NCBI RefSeq assembly: GCF_001618685.1
Contig: NZ_CP014342.1
Location: 186,001-250,000 of the forward strand
Source of the DNA: Geobacillus subterraneus
GTDB taxonomy: Bacteria; Bacillota; Bacilli; Bacillales; Anoxybacillaceae
Reading direction: 5' to 3'
DNA: 64,000 bases
This document shows, piece by piece, positions 54,201 to 61,663 of the stretch (its first letter is position 1; the number at the start of each line of letters is the position of its first letter). The notes beneath the pieces were generated by a model. The model had not been told where the DNA came from. It worked only from the letters and a program-made list of their open reading frames with translations, and ran no database searches. The position numbers and the translations under genes are program-made.

Positions 54201-56991
54201 CACCATCATACGGCTGCTTATCAGAACTGACAATCGCCCATCCGGTCGAATTCGAAATGCTGATCGCTTTATTCCCAAATTTGCTTGTTGTCGTCCAACT
54301 GAATGTAGCGATTTTCCCTGATTCTACGGCCTTTGTCCAGTTGTCTGGCCAATTATCCGCATTATGATCGAATTCGAAGCTAGAGTTACTTACCAAGTTA
54401 TCAGCTGTAGACATTGGATACGTCGAATACTGCAAATTTCCCAGATTATCGTATCGCTGTGAAACTGATTGTGTATAAGGATCGATCGCTTCGGTTTGAT
54501 TGTTATTTTGATCATAATCAAATGTGCTGACGTTGCTGTTGAAATCCTGCTCTTTGATAAGATTATTTTGCAAATCATACGTATATTGTGCCGACTGATT
54601 TTCTGGCAATTGAACGCTGACAATATTTCCTTTTTCGTCATATTGATAAATGAACGCTGCGGTTCCATTCGCCTTATTTTCATTTGGTTCCACTACTCGG
54701 GTTAAATTATTGTTATTATCATAATCGAATGTTGTCACAGCCTTGTTTTGAGCATCTAAAGGATTTTCTGTGATTTGAATAATATTGCCGTTAGCGTTGT
54801 ACGTATAATCTACCCGTCTCCCTTCGCCATCTGTGACCGACGTAACACCATTGGTTTTGTCATATGAATAATTTGTGGTACTATTTGTAAGTGCGCCGTT
54901 AATCGTAATAGGGCGTTCAATGCTTGTTACGCGGTCGAGTGTATCATAACCAATTGTCGTCGTAATATTTCGGGCATTTTTAATACTTGTTAGATTATGA
55001 TCCGAATCATACGTAAAAATGGTCGCGTTTCCTTGAGCATCCGTAACTTTCGTTAGGTTGCCGGAAGCATCATACTCATAAGAGATGGTTCTGTTTGCTG
55101 GGTCGGTGATACTCGATACATATCCGTTTGTTCCATAGGCAATCGTCGTCGTTCTTGCTGATGCATCTGTAATTGAAGCTAATTTTCCGTTTGCATTATA
55201 ATTCAATGTAGTCGTGTTCCCATTTGTATCGACCATGCGAGAAAGTTTGCCATTTGTATTGAAATAAAGTTTCGTACCATCGGTTTTGGTTATTGTATAA
55301 GTGCCGTCCCCATTTTTGATTAGATCGAGATAGACACCACCAGCAGCTTCGTATCCCCCGCCAACTTTTTCACCAAAAATATGACGAGTATTATCTCCAT
55401 CAACAAACGTAACTGGTCCACTGCCTGCATCCCAAATATTCATTTCGAGATTAGACATCCATCCATAACCAAACATCCCATTCGATCCGGACTTTCGGCT
55501 ATTGTATGTTCTCGTAAATTCAACATCTTCGCCTAGACCAGAAATAGCAAGATCCGTTGTTTGTAAAACAAGGTTTCCGTTTGCTGGATTCACCCCATCT
55601 TTAGTGGTCGTCCAGAAAGATTCTTGGCCGATTGGCTCTACCCAATAATTAATCGTAATGCGCGGCGTATTAACACTATTGTTTACCGTATTAAATGTGC
55701 GATATGGAGAAGACGATTCGTTCTGCTGTTTCAGCATCAAGCCGTAGTTCGGCTGAATACCATTGTACCAGTCCTTGACCAACTGAGTGATATCCCAGCT
55801 CCAGTACGTATTGGCCGTATTGTTTGTTGTCGTTGATTCTTTTGTGCTTCGAATAGAAGGCTGATTATTCCAGGTAACAGAAGAAGACCAATTGCTTGTA
55901 ATTCGATGTAAATCAATAGATACTTGTTGACCATCGGCATTTGTTTGATAGGCATTAAATGTAGCGCTGGAAATGACACTATCACTCGGAAGACTCGGAA
56001 GGTAAAATCTCACTAAAGCACGAGTCGTTCCGAAATAACTGTTGTAACCTGTATGCATGTATGTGTTGCTCGAATAGACAGAATCAGGAAAATTATAGGC
56101 AATAAAATTATCCCGCAAAACATCCCATTCATTGATCGTAGGGTCAATCGTTACCGGATATATGGTGTCTGGATCTTGTAAAAAGCTCTCATCTACTATC
56201 ACATCAATATAAGTTTTGCCGCTATTTTGACGTAAATGAAAGGCAACTTGATCAGAATACTTGTGGTTCGCATCGAACATATATGGCTTTTCTAAGTACC
56301 ACTTAGGGTTCCCTTTTGAGTCTTCAAAGACGATCGTTCCGTCTTTTTTAGCAACAGCCTTTACCCCTTTTAGTTTCATCTCAAAAGTAAAAGCATTGCT
56401 GGAAGGTTTATTGTTAAGAATAATATCCTCTTTGACCGCATTGCCTTGAAGGCGATATCGCACATCGGTTTGTTCAAATAACCCTTTATAAATGATTTCA
56501 TTATTTTTCGCAACACCTTGCACATTTTTCGCATTTATTGGGATAAACGAAAGGATTCTATCATTTTCTTTGATCGAAACAAGTTCAGGTTGACTCGATT
56601 GTTTTGCGAATGTTACTTTGAAGGCGTTAGCCGTATTCTCAAACATATCGGCCCCGTTGGGTTTTAGATCGTTATTAATTTTTTTCCATTTCTTATCAAG
56701 AGGATCTTGATAAAATTGGGGTTGCAGGTATATCTCTTCAGTAAAGCTTCCATCCGGATTCAAGTATCTTGTCGAATACTTTGTCCGTCTGCTCTCGAGC
56801 TCTAATTTTGATTTTGGCCGTTTCGTGGGAAGATCACCAATGTTAGCTTCAATATTTCGGCTTTTTTGCACTACGCGTTCCGATTTCCCAAGAGCAGCTT
56901 GTGCAAATGGGGGGACGACAATACTAAAAATTAAACAACATGAGAGAATCATAGCCACATAGCGATAGTTAAATATCGACTTTCCTTCCAC
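51286..56991 (-). CDS. secreted Rhs/WapA-like polymorphic toxin with AHH nuclease tip
   Basis: 1901 residues. The GTG start at 56991 (AGGAAGG upstream) is followed by a signal peptide (YVAMILSCCLIFSIVVPPFAQA). Around residues 270-450 a DNRLRE-type domain (VTWNNQPS, WDITQLVKDWYNG), as in wall-associated WapA; ~470-540 the Rhs entry domain (VNPANGNLVLQTTDLAISG); ~545-860 YD repeats. Two carbohydrate-binding-like modules interrupt the repeats (~870-1020 and ~1030-1190; both NLV.NSSFE). Then YD repeats again to ~1640 and the Rhs core end (RYAGYRYDEETGLYYLMARYY, NIDPDG at ~1752). The ~150-residue tip has YELHHIVAQKAKKAQPARN and HRRLHTNKYY, the AHH family of the HNH/endonuclease VII fold, so a DNase or RNase is expected. 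By analogy with WapA it mediates contact-dependent competition. Confidence 0.92.
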   Translation of the reverse strand: MEGKSIFNYRYVAMILSCCLIFSIVVPPFAQAALGKSERVVQKSRNIEANIGDLPTKRPKSKLELESRRTKYSTRYLNPDGSFTEEIYLQPQFYQDPLDKKWKKINNDLKPNGADMFENTANAFKVTFAKQSSQPELVSIKENDRILSFIPINAKNVQGVAKNNEIIYKGLFEQTDVRYRLQGNAVKEDIILNNKPSSNAFTFEMKLKGVKAVAKKDGTIVFEDSKGNPKWYLEKPYMFDANHKYSDQVAFHLRQNSGKTYIDVIVDESFLQDPDTIYPVTIDPTINEWDVLRDNFIAYNFPDSVYSSNTYMHTGYNSYFGTTRALVRFYLPSLPSDSVISSATFNAYQTNADGQQVSIDLHRITSNWSSSVTWNNQPSIRSTKESTTTNNTANTYWSWDITQLVKDWYNGIQPNYGLMLKQQNESSSPYRTFNTVNNSVNTPRITINYWVEPIGQESFWTTTKDGVNPANGNLVLQTTDLAISGLGEDVEFTRTYNSRKSGSNGMFGYGWMSNLEMNIWDAGSGPVTFVDGDNTRHIFGEKVGGGYEAAGGVYLDLIKNGDGTYTITKTDGTKLYFNTNGKLSRMVDTNGNTTTLNYNANGKLASITDASARTTTIAYGTNGYVSSITDPANRTISYEYDASGNLTKVTDAQGNATIFTYDSDHNLTSIKNARNITTTIGYDTLDRVTSIERPITINGALTNSTTNYSYDKTNGVTSVTDGEGRRVDYTYNANGNIIQITENPLDAQNKAVTTFDYDNNNNLTRVVEPNENKANGTAAFIYQYDEKGNIVSVQLPENQSAQYTYDLQNNLIKEQDFNSNVSTFDYDQNNNQTEAIDPYTQSVSQRYDNLGNLQYSTYPMSTADNLVSNSSFEFDHNADNWPDNWTKAVESGKIATFSWTTTSKFGNKAISISNSTGWAIVSSDKQPYDGGVYVASGYVKTSSMSARALIKVEYFDAQGNWLNQKISYGLAGTNDWTRLHVVADNAPSGTQTIRVSVGVNAGSGTAYFDGIQLEKGTVVSAYNLVDNSSFERDMNSDGIPDNWTTSGNLSTNDGLDTTVANIYVGSKSFKITGESGKNKHIKQRINISGDSNTKLTLSGWSKQEGANPNGGYYSLQVAIHYTNGTTDWGYANDFDKAKTDWQHVTAEVKPKQAFDYIEVYYYYFNQTGTAWFDAMRLEVGASHTSYTYDAKKNYVTQIKDPAGDTVSFGYDAVGNQTSVTDGKGKTTSYEYNANNQLTKVTDPNGNVTTYGYDGVGNRTSVKNAKNYITNYTYNELNQVSGFTNPLNQTTSFAYDKNGNLTKVTYANGDKVSYSYNALNRLVSIAYNGLTKWTLNYDANGNVTSVTDGSGNTITYTYDKNNRPTRISKGASNSIAYGYDNNGNVMSTSITVGTTTDTIGYSYNPLDQLVVLSRNSANLARFTYDERGNISSIIHANGTYTAYEYNDANQLKSIKNFGANGNVLNYFNYSYDANGNITSVETNNGTITYQYDALNQLTKETLADGTTITYEYDAVGNRTKKIVNNGTTTTTTYTYDAADQLTAVNGQAYTYDANGNLTNNGNKTFVYDDDNRLIEVKNVSGTTIASFTYDQLGRRISKTTSSGTIYYHYDGDSNQVLYETDANNNIVAEYTWDYQGNPVTMTKGGVTYYYHINGHGDVTALTDANGNVVAQYQYDAWGNIISQTGTMASSNPYRYAGYRYDEETGLYYLMARYYDANIGRFITRDTFHGFEDDPQSLNQYAYANNNPVVNIDPDGQFAMLIPAAYAAAVAVLGTALVYYAIKALDAVGELIDQSFARVKTKPNYRSKYELHHIVAQKAKKAQPARNVLSKVGLNVNNPQNLISIKTGLHRRLHTNKYYETINNIMNYAYNKKYSYKTNRKRVIAALDAIKVWLKTKSFFSPF

Positions 56992-57039
56992 CTTATTCCC
57001 TTCCTCTCAGGATATGTTAATCATCCGGATGTCAATAAG

Positions 57040-57069
57040 ATTATAGCAACGAAATACAAAGATACGTAA
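57040..57069 (-). promoter_or_regulatory. candidate Rhs gene promoter
   Basis: On the minus strand an extended -10, TGCTATAAT (TATAAT at 57045-57040), lies ~50 bp before the GTG start. The -35 region is poor. Confidence 0.45.
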
Positions 57070-57101
57070 TGATCCAAATAATGTAAATTATCAATCGTTT
57101 A

Positions 57102-57254
57102 AGATGACTATAAAAACCCGCCCGCACTCTCATTCGTTTGCTATTGCCAAAAGTTTATCCATCACGATTTTTCTCTGAGTTTTAACGTCTGGAAAAAAGC
57201 TTGTCACCTCTGTTTTTCGGCCATCATGAAATAACTACATACTCAACAGCCCAA
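57102..57254 (-). repeat. ~150-bp repeat, copy B (inverted copy of 35735-35887)
   Basis: Reverse complement of the copy behind eno, with a handful of substitutions (for example CCAGACG vs CCAGCGG, AGTGCGGGCGGG vs AGCGGGGCGGG). It lies between the Rhs promoter and the divergent gene at 57284. Confidence 0.85.
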
Positions 57255-57283
57255 ACATTGTGATGAACAAGGGGGAAGAGATG

Positions 57284-57628
57284 ATGAGAATATCTGATTT
57301 TCTTAAAAGATATCATTTGCATGGGAGTTTAATTAATAAGGTAGAATATGATTCGACCACCAAAAGAGTATCTCTTGAAACTGAGTTATGCAAATGGCAA
57401 CAATTCGATTATGACGAAACGAAAGATCCGGAAATGATTGAAGGATTCAATGTTTTTGAAGATGTAACATATTTTGAAACAGATTGCGTTAAAGACTTTG
57501 ATGCTGATGAAATATTGGAAGTGGTGCTTATTTCCGCCACTTCATCGCTTGAAAAAGTTAAAATAGTCACCGACGGGGGGAACATCATCATGATTGAGGC
57601 GGGGAATGTAGAGTGGCACTCACTTTGA
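57284..57628 (+). CDS. small acidic protein, possible orphan immunity protein
   Basis: 114 residues (ATG 57284 with GGGGGAAG 8 bp upstream; ATG 57281 also possible). It starts MRISDFLKRYHLHGSLINKVEYDSTTKR and continues VSLETELCKWQQFDYDETKDPEMIEGFNVFEDVTYFETDC: acidic, soluble, alternating strands. The opening 'FL..Y.LH.S.I..I.YD' pattern resembles small proteins often found next to Bacillus Rhs/WapA toxin genes; I do not recall a firm family name. It lies divergent to and 290 bp from the Rhs start. Confidence 0.65.
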   Translation: MRISDFLKRYHLHGSLINKVEYDSTTKRVSLETELCKWQQFDYDETKDPEMIEGFNVFEDVTYFETDCVKDFDADEILEVVLISATSSLEKVKIVTDGGNIIMIEAGNVEWHSL

Positions 57629-57767
57629 GTGCAATGCTTAAGGGTAATTCTTACAATGCGCGCAATACCGTTGGCCCGATATTTTAAGGTGTTGAGAAAC
57701 AGGAAGAGGTTTGTTTGTCGACTGCTCAAAAACGCGGCGATGCATAGCCCCGTCACCGAAGCGGTTG

Positions 57768-58217
57768 TCAGCGATACAAATACGGAGTGCCATAATATTC
57801 CGTCCGGTTGAGCTCCGGGTATTCGGAAGTGAAATGAATGAAAATCGGGCACCAATCACAAAACGGGTACGTGCGAAAAAAATCGCGGTCGCCATAGCGA
57901 ATAGCTTCGAGCGCCAACGGCAATTCTTTCTTGAATACGTTCGCTCGGCGCGCATTTTCTTGCCGGCCCATTTGCCGGTTGCCAACGAATACATAGAGAA
58001 ACAATACTAGCTGTTGCCCGGCTTGTTTCCATTCACCGAGCACTTCATCGCGTTGAGAAGTGAGCTGATCAGTGACAAATGCGCGGGAGACAGTGAGGAA
58101 TAAGGTGCCAGTCGTGTCCGAGTGGGTTAAGGTGTACAGACGGCCGTTCACTGGTGACAGCTGGGTGATTCCAGCGGTCTGGGTGACGTGCAGTCGCTCG
58201 GGAGAGAGGTATTTCAT
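57768..58217 (-). CDS. staygreen-family protein
   Basis: 149 residues. The pattern SPERLHVT...SPVNGRLYTLTHSDTTGTLFLTV...RDEVLGEWKQ...FKKELPLALEAIRYGDRDFF and YPELNRTEYYGTPYLYR matches bacterial homologues of the plant staygreen (SGR) Mg-dechelatase. The bacterial role is not settled; some homologues remove magnesium from chlorophyll-type substrates in vitro, which a Geobacillus does not make. AAGGAGG precedes the start at 58217. Monocistronic. Confidence 0.85.
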   Translation of the reverse strand: MKYLSPERLHVTQTAGITQLSPVNGRLYTLTHSDTTGTLFLTVSRAFVTDQLTSQRDEVLGEWKQAGQQLVLFLYVFVGNRQMGRQENARRANVFKKELPLALEAIRYGDRDFFRTYPFCDWCPIFIHFTSEYPELNRTEYYGTPYLYR

Positions 58218-58410
58218 GGCGGTCCTCCTTCTTCTGTGGAAAGTGGTCGATCTCATTCATCTATATAAGTTGAAACTTTGTTTTACATCCAGTAGAGCGC
58301 CCACCGCATTCTATCAAAATGACTTGTTATGAAGGAAAACAGAATCGAACAATCGGAAAATCTTTATTGCAACTTATATATATGTGCCTTTATTGGCGGC
58401 GATGACAAAA

Positions 58411-58452
58411 CAAAACCGAACGGGACGGTCGATCCGCGTTCGGTTTTGCTTC
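58411..58452 (-). terminator. terminator of the DUF6230-DUF6114 pair
   Basis: CAAAACCGAACG / CGTTCGGTTTTG, a 12-bp perfect stem; the minus strand continues with TTTTGTC. It may work in both directions. Confidence 0.8.
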
Positions 58453-58462
58453 TCGCTTGATT

Positions 58463-58879
58463 TCATTGGGTGGTGGCAGTTTCTTTGTCTGCAGCCGCCT
58501 CGTCATGCGCCAGCGGAGCGTCAGTTTCAGCCCATTGCGGGCGCCAAGCAATGCAAAGCGCCCCGCCGATGATGCCTAAAATCGTGCCGATGAGAAAGCC
58601 GCCTAACGCGCCCATGATCGACAAGATGGCGCTGAACATGCCGATGATGCCAAACAGTGTCGACAGGCGCGGCATTGCGTAGGACAACGCGGCCATAAGC
58701 AACACCATCCCGCCGAGGAAAAAGCCGACGAAAACGGTGCTGCCCGGGACGAGCGAAATTTCGTATAAGTGCGCTGGAATCCATAGAATGATCAAGCCCG
58801 ACAGCAAGAGAAGCGTCGCTCCCCAAAACGGCCGCCGCTGGCGCCAACGCCTGAACGTCTGCCAATAGGAACGGGTCAT
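58463..58879 (-). CDS. DUF6114 membrane protein
   Basis: 138 residues (start 58879, AAGGATG 8 bp upstream; ATG 58888 is possible). Four hydrophobic segments (FWGATLLLLSGLIILWIP, VFVGFFLGGMVLLMAALSY, LFGIIGMFSAILSIMGALGG and LIGTILGIIGGALCIAW) and an acidic tail. The RPFWGA..L.LSG..I...P pattern and the DUF6230 gene directly upstream identify DUF6114. Function unknown. Confidence 0.82.
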   Translation of the reverse strand: MTRSYWQTFRRWRQRRPFWGATLLLLSGLIILWIPAHLYEISLVPGSTVFVGFFLGGMVLLMAALSYAMPRLSTLFGIIGMFSAILSIMGALGGFLIGTILGIIGGALCIAWRPQWAETDAPLAHDEAAADKETATTQ

Positions 58880-58894
58880 AGCAATCATCCTTGC

Positions 58895-59485
58895 TTATTT
58901 CAGTTTCTCAAAGTATACTTTCATGCCTGGAAGCGAAACTTTTTGCTGGAACAAATAAACGGTTTTTAAGTCCCCGTTTTCGATTGAAATGCTATCGGCT
59001 CCTTGGGTGAACTCTTGTGCTGCTTTTTGAACGGGATCTTGTACATCGCCTACATAGTTTTCTTTCATCGTCAAGCTGCCGAAGGTGATGTTGCCGTTAA
59101 TTTGCGTTGCTTTTTGCACGAGCCCATCGATCGATACTGTTCCGCCGGCTTCAATGACGACGCGGAGACCGAGCGCTTCGAAGTCCTTGGAAATTTTGAG
59201 TCCTTGGATGCTGGCATTTTTGATTTCGTTGACAAATACCGGCGTTTGTTTCGTCTCTCCAGATTCCGCCATCCCCCCGTACATTTTAAAGCCTTGCCCG
59301 TTGAGCTTGTCAAATTGGACGGTAAATTCACCGACTCCGCCGAGCGGCAAGGCGTACGCGACCCCCGTGATCCCGAAGAGGGACAATAGGGCGCCGAGAA
59401 ACAGAAACCCTGCGAGCAGTGCGGCGAGCAGCGGCTTTTTCGCCGTATGCCCCCCAATGATGACCGATTTTGTTGCCATTTCCAT
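58895..59485 (-). CDS. DUF6230 single-pass envelope protein
   Basis: 196 residues. One N-terminal transmembrane segment (PLLAALLAGFLFLGALLSLFGITGVAYA) anchors an extracellular domain beginning LPLGGVGEFTVQFDKLNGQGFKMYGG, with later ALGLRVVIEAGGTVSIDGLVQKATQING-type strands (cut here). This is DUF6230, which regularly precedes DUF6114. GGAGGAG stands before the start at 59485. Function unknown; an exported pair with the next gene is likely. Confidence 0.82.
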   Translation of the reverse strand: MEMATKSVIIGGHTAKKPLLAALLAGFLFLGALLSLFGITGVAYALPLGGVGEFTVQFDKLNGQGFKMYGGMAESGETKQTPVFVNEIKNASIQGLKISKDFEALGLRVVIEAGGTVSIDGLVQKATQINGNITFGSLTMKENYVGDVQDPVQKAAQEFTQGADSISIENGDLKTVYLFQQKVSLPGMKVYFEKLK

Positions 59486-59489
59486 GGCT

Positions 59490-60015
59490 GTTCTCCTCCC
59501 CCTTTTGAATGAGAATGGTTGTAAGCGTTTTAGTAAATCTGTTTAAATTTTATGACAATTATTTTTCTCATTGAATCCCTATGTTTGTCGGATTTTTTTC
59601 TGCTCCTTCCCGGGTTGTGACGGTCAAAAGAAGGGAATGGGCAGCCACATGATGCAGAAGCCTCAGGAATTCGGAGGTGAAAGCGCATACACCGTGCGAT
59701 TTTCGCCAAGTTTTGCCTGACTCCATTTCGGGCTCCTCAAAGAAACTCGGCACTCAATACCGGGTGGGAGGGGGGCCAATCGCTTGATGAAGTTTGGGGC
59801 AATAAAATATCAGCGCTGGAAGGAAACATTGGTTTCTCCGTCATTCTACGGGACTGCTGGTTTAAAGAAAAATGAGGCTCAATCATCCCGCTTCTCAGAT
59901 CGGGAAGCTTACAAATGTTGCTCCTCTTGACACCCAAGAATCAGGAGAAATGGCTGTTTTCTCCTGGCCCTCTACAGGTCAATCGGAAAACAGAACTACG
60001 GAAATAATATGATGG
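59490..60015. other. intergenic region between divergent genes
   Basis: About 500 bp between the DUF6230 gene and the TRAP operon promoter, with no supported gene. It contains the catabolite-responsive-element candidate at 59678 and a short hairpin (CAGGAGAAA/TTTCTCCTG, 59942-59966) without a T run. Confidence 0.5.
59678..59691 (+). promoter_or_regulatory. candidate cre (CcpA) site
   Basis: TGAAAGCGCATACA matches the cre consensus TGNAANCGNWNNCA at every fixed position. It lies 190 bp upstream of the DUF6230 gene and ~330 bp upstream of the TRAP promoter, rather far for either, so its role is uncertain. Confidence 0.4.
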
Positions 60016-60044
60016 TTGTGAAAATATGTTTGGTGCAATATAAT
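60016..60044 (+). promoter_or_regulatory. promoter of the TAXI-TRAP operon
   Basis: TTGTGA - 17 bp - TATAAT, 40 bp ahead of the solute-binding protein gene. Confidence 0.65.
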
Positions 60045-60083
60045 CATAAAGGGAAACTGAAAATAGCAAAGGAGATGATGACG

Positions 60084-61085
60084 ATGAAGAAGCGAAAGTG
60101 GTTTACGCGTGCTATGGCTGTTCTTTCTCTGTCGCTGTTGCTCGGCGCTTGTGGAAACGGTAACAACAATGGAGGGACAGAGCAAGAAGGGGCCAATGGG
60201 AAGCAAGGCGGCGACGTGAAATTCCTCAGCATTGCCACCGGCGGGACGGGCGGAACGTATTATCCGCTTGGCGGGGCGTTTGCCGATATTATCAAAGATG
60301 AAACGGGTATCGACGCTAATGCCATCACTTCGGGGGCATCGGCGGAAAACATGGCGATTTTGGATGCGGGCGATGCGGAAATTGCGTTTGCGCAAACTGA
60401 CATCGCGACATATGCCACAGAAGGAAAGTTAATGTTTAAAGAGAAAATTGAAAGCGTGAAAGGGATTGCGACCCTTTACCCGGAAACGATTCAAATTGTC
60501 ACCACGAAAAAATCGGGCATTCAGTCCGTTGAGGATCTAAAAGGGAAAGTCGTTTCTGTCGGGGAAGCGGGCTCGGGAACGCGGGCAAATGCGGAACAAA
60601 TTTTGGAAGTTCACGGCATGACGTTTGATGATATTGAAGTGCGCAATTTGTCGTTTGATGATTCCGTCTCCGGCATCCAAGATGGCACGATTGACGCCGC
60701 TTTTATTACAGCCGGAACGCCGACGGGAGCGGTGGAAGGCTTGTCAGCGACGGAAGACGTTGTGATTGTGCCGATCGCTGAGGACAAAATCAATGCGCTG
60801 ATTGAAAAATACCCGTACTATGCGAAAGATGAAGTGCCTCAAGGGACGTATAAGCTAGCGGAAGCGGTTCCGACGGTCGCCGTGCGCGCGATGCTCGTCG
60901 CTCGGGCGGACCTGCCGGAAGACACGGTCTACAACGTGACGAAAGCGATTTTTGAAAACTTGGATAAGGTCAAACATGCCAAAGCCCAGCAAATCAAGCT
61001 GGAACATGCGCTGGATGGCATGTCGATCGAGCTTCACCCAGGAGCGAAGAAATACTTTGATGAAAAAGGAGTTAAAGCGGAATAA
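60084..61085 (+). CDS. TAXI-family TRAP transporter solute-binding lipoprotein
   Basis: 333 residues. A lipoprotein signal (MKKRKWFTRAMAVLSLSLLL then GAC lipobox) tethers the receptor outside the membrane. The TAXI signature FLSIATGGTGGTYYPLGGAFADII, near residue 50, is followed by SAENMAILDAGDAEIAFAQTDIA and VSVGEAGSGTRANAEQIL. It binds the ligand (often glutamate or other dicarboxylates in this family; not determinable here) for the permease two genes on. AAAGGAG is 9 bp before ATG 60084. Confidence 0.92.
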   Translation: MKKRKWFTRAMAVLSLSLLLGACGNGNNNGGTEQEGANGKQGGDVKFLSIATGGTGGTYYPLGGAFADIIKDETGIDANAITSGASAENMAILDAGDAEIAFAQTDIATYATEGKLMFKEKIESVKGIATLYPETIQIVTTKKSGIQSVEDLKGKVVSVGEAGSGTRANAEQILEVHGMTFDDIEVRNLSFDDSVSGIQDGTIDAAFITAGTPTGAVEGLSATEDVVIVPIAEDKINALIEKYPYYAKDEVPQGTYKLAEAVPTVAVRAMLVARADLPEDTVYNVTKAIFENLDKVKHAKAQQIKLEHALDGMSIELHPGAKKYFDEKGVKAE

Positions 61086-61162
61086 CGGTGTGGCAGGAAG
61101 GACTGGCCGGGGTCATGGCGCCAGCCCTTCCTTATTTCCGCGGCCGCGAAGGAGGGCGGCTG

Positions 61163-61663
61163 ATGCGAAAACGGGTCATAGCGGTCAGTGTACTTCTGGC
61201 GGCGGCTGCCGTCTTCTTTCTCCCTTTCCGCCAGGTGGTCGCGTTTGAAAAGGATGGTCGGGTCGCTGCGTATATCCCGATTTCTCAAGGGGATACGTTC
61301 GCGATTCGCTATACGCATTCGATCCACCGTTCAGATGTCGAGGAAACGTATAAGGTGTTGGCTGACGGGACGATTGAACAAATCGCTCTCACTTATGAAG
61401 ATACGGCGGTCGGGATGCCGGCGAACGCGGCGCCAGGGGAGACATTTACGCTTCGGAATGGAAAATACTATATTACCGGCATGGAGCGCAAATTTCCATC
61501 CATCTTGTTGAGCATTGGGCGGGTTGTCGCCAACCATCGCGTCGTTTATGAAGGGAAGACGGTGACGTTAAACACAGTCATCCCTCCCGGCTCCATTGTC
61601 CGCATCAAGGTGACACGACTATCATTGGTTCAATGCTGGAAGGGAGTGAACTTGTTTGACTGA
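61163..61663 (+). CDS. DUF1850 protein of the TAXI-TRAP operon
   Basis: 166 residues with an N-terminal transmembrane or signal segment (VIAVSVLLAAAAVFFLPF), then the DUF1850 core: FAIRYTHSIHRSDVEETYKV, LTYEDTAVGMPANAAPGE and the C-terminal PPGSIVRIKVTRLSL. DUF1850 genes commonly lie between TAXI receptor and permease genes; they may assist the transporter but the function is unknown. AAGGAGGG precedes ATG 61163. It overlaps the permease gene by 8 bp. Confidence 0.85.
   Translation: MRKRVIAVSVLLAAAAVFFLPFRQVVAFEKDGRVAAYIPISQGDTFAIRYTHSIHRSDVEETYKVLADGTIEQIALTYEDTAVGMPANAAPGETFTLRNGKYYITGMERKFPSILLSIGRVVANHRVVYEGKTVTLNTVIPPGSIVRIKVTRLSLVQCWKGVNLFD

Noticed and set aside
51745-55200. Repeated DNA blocks across the Rhs gene
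   Set aside because: They are the coding sequence of YD repeats, not an independent DNA repeat or CRISPR array. No CRISPR-like spacer pattern exists anywhere in the window.
59519-59533. TTGTAAGCGTTTTAG as a second cre site near DUF6230
   Set aside because: The right half lacks the required CW; weaker than the 59678 site and not convincing alone.
59568-59937. Short open frames between DUF6230 and the TAXI gene
   Set aside because: No ribosome sites at usable spacing, no conserved look; the region is better read as regulatory.
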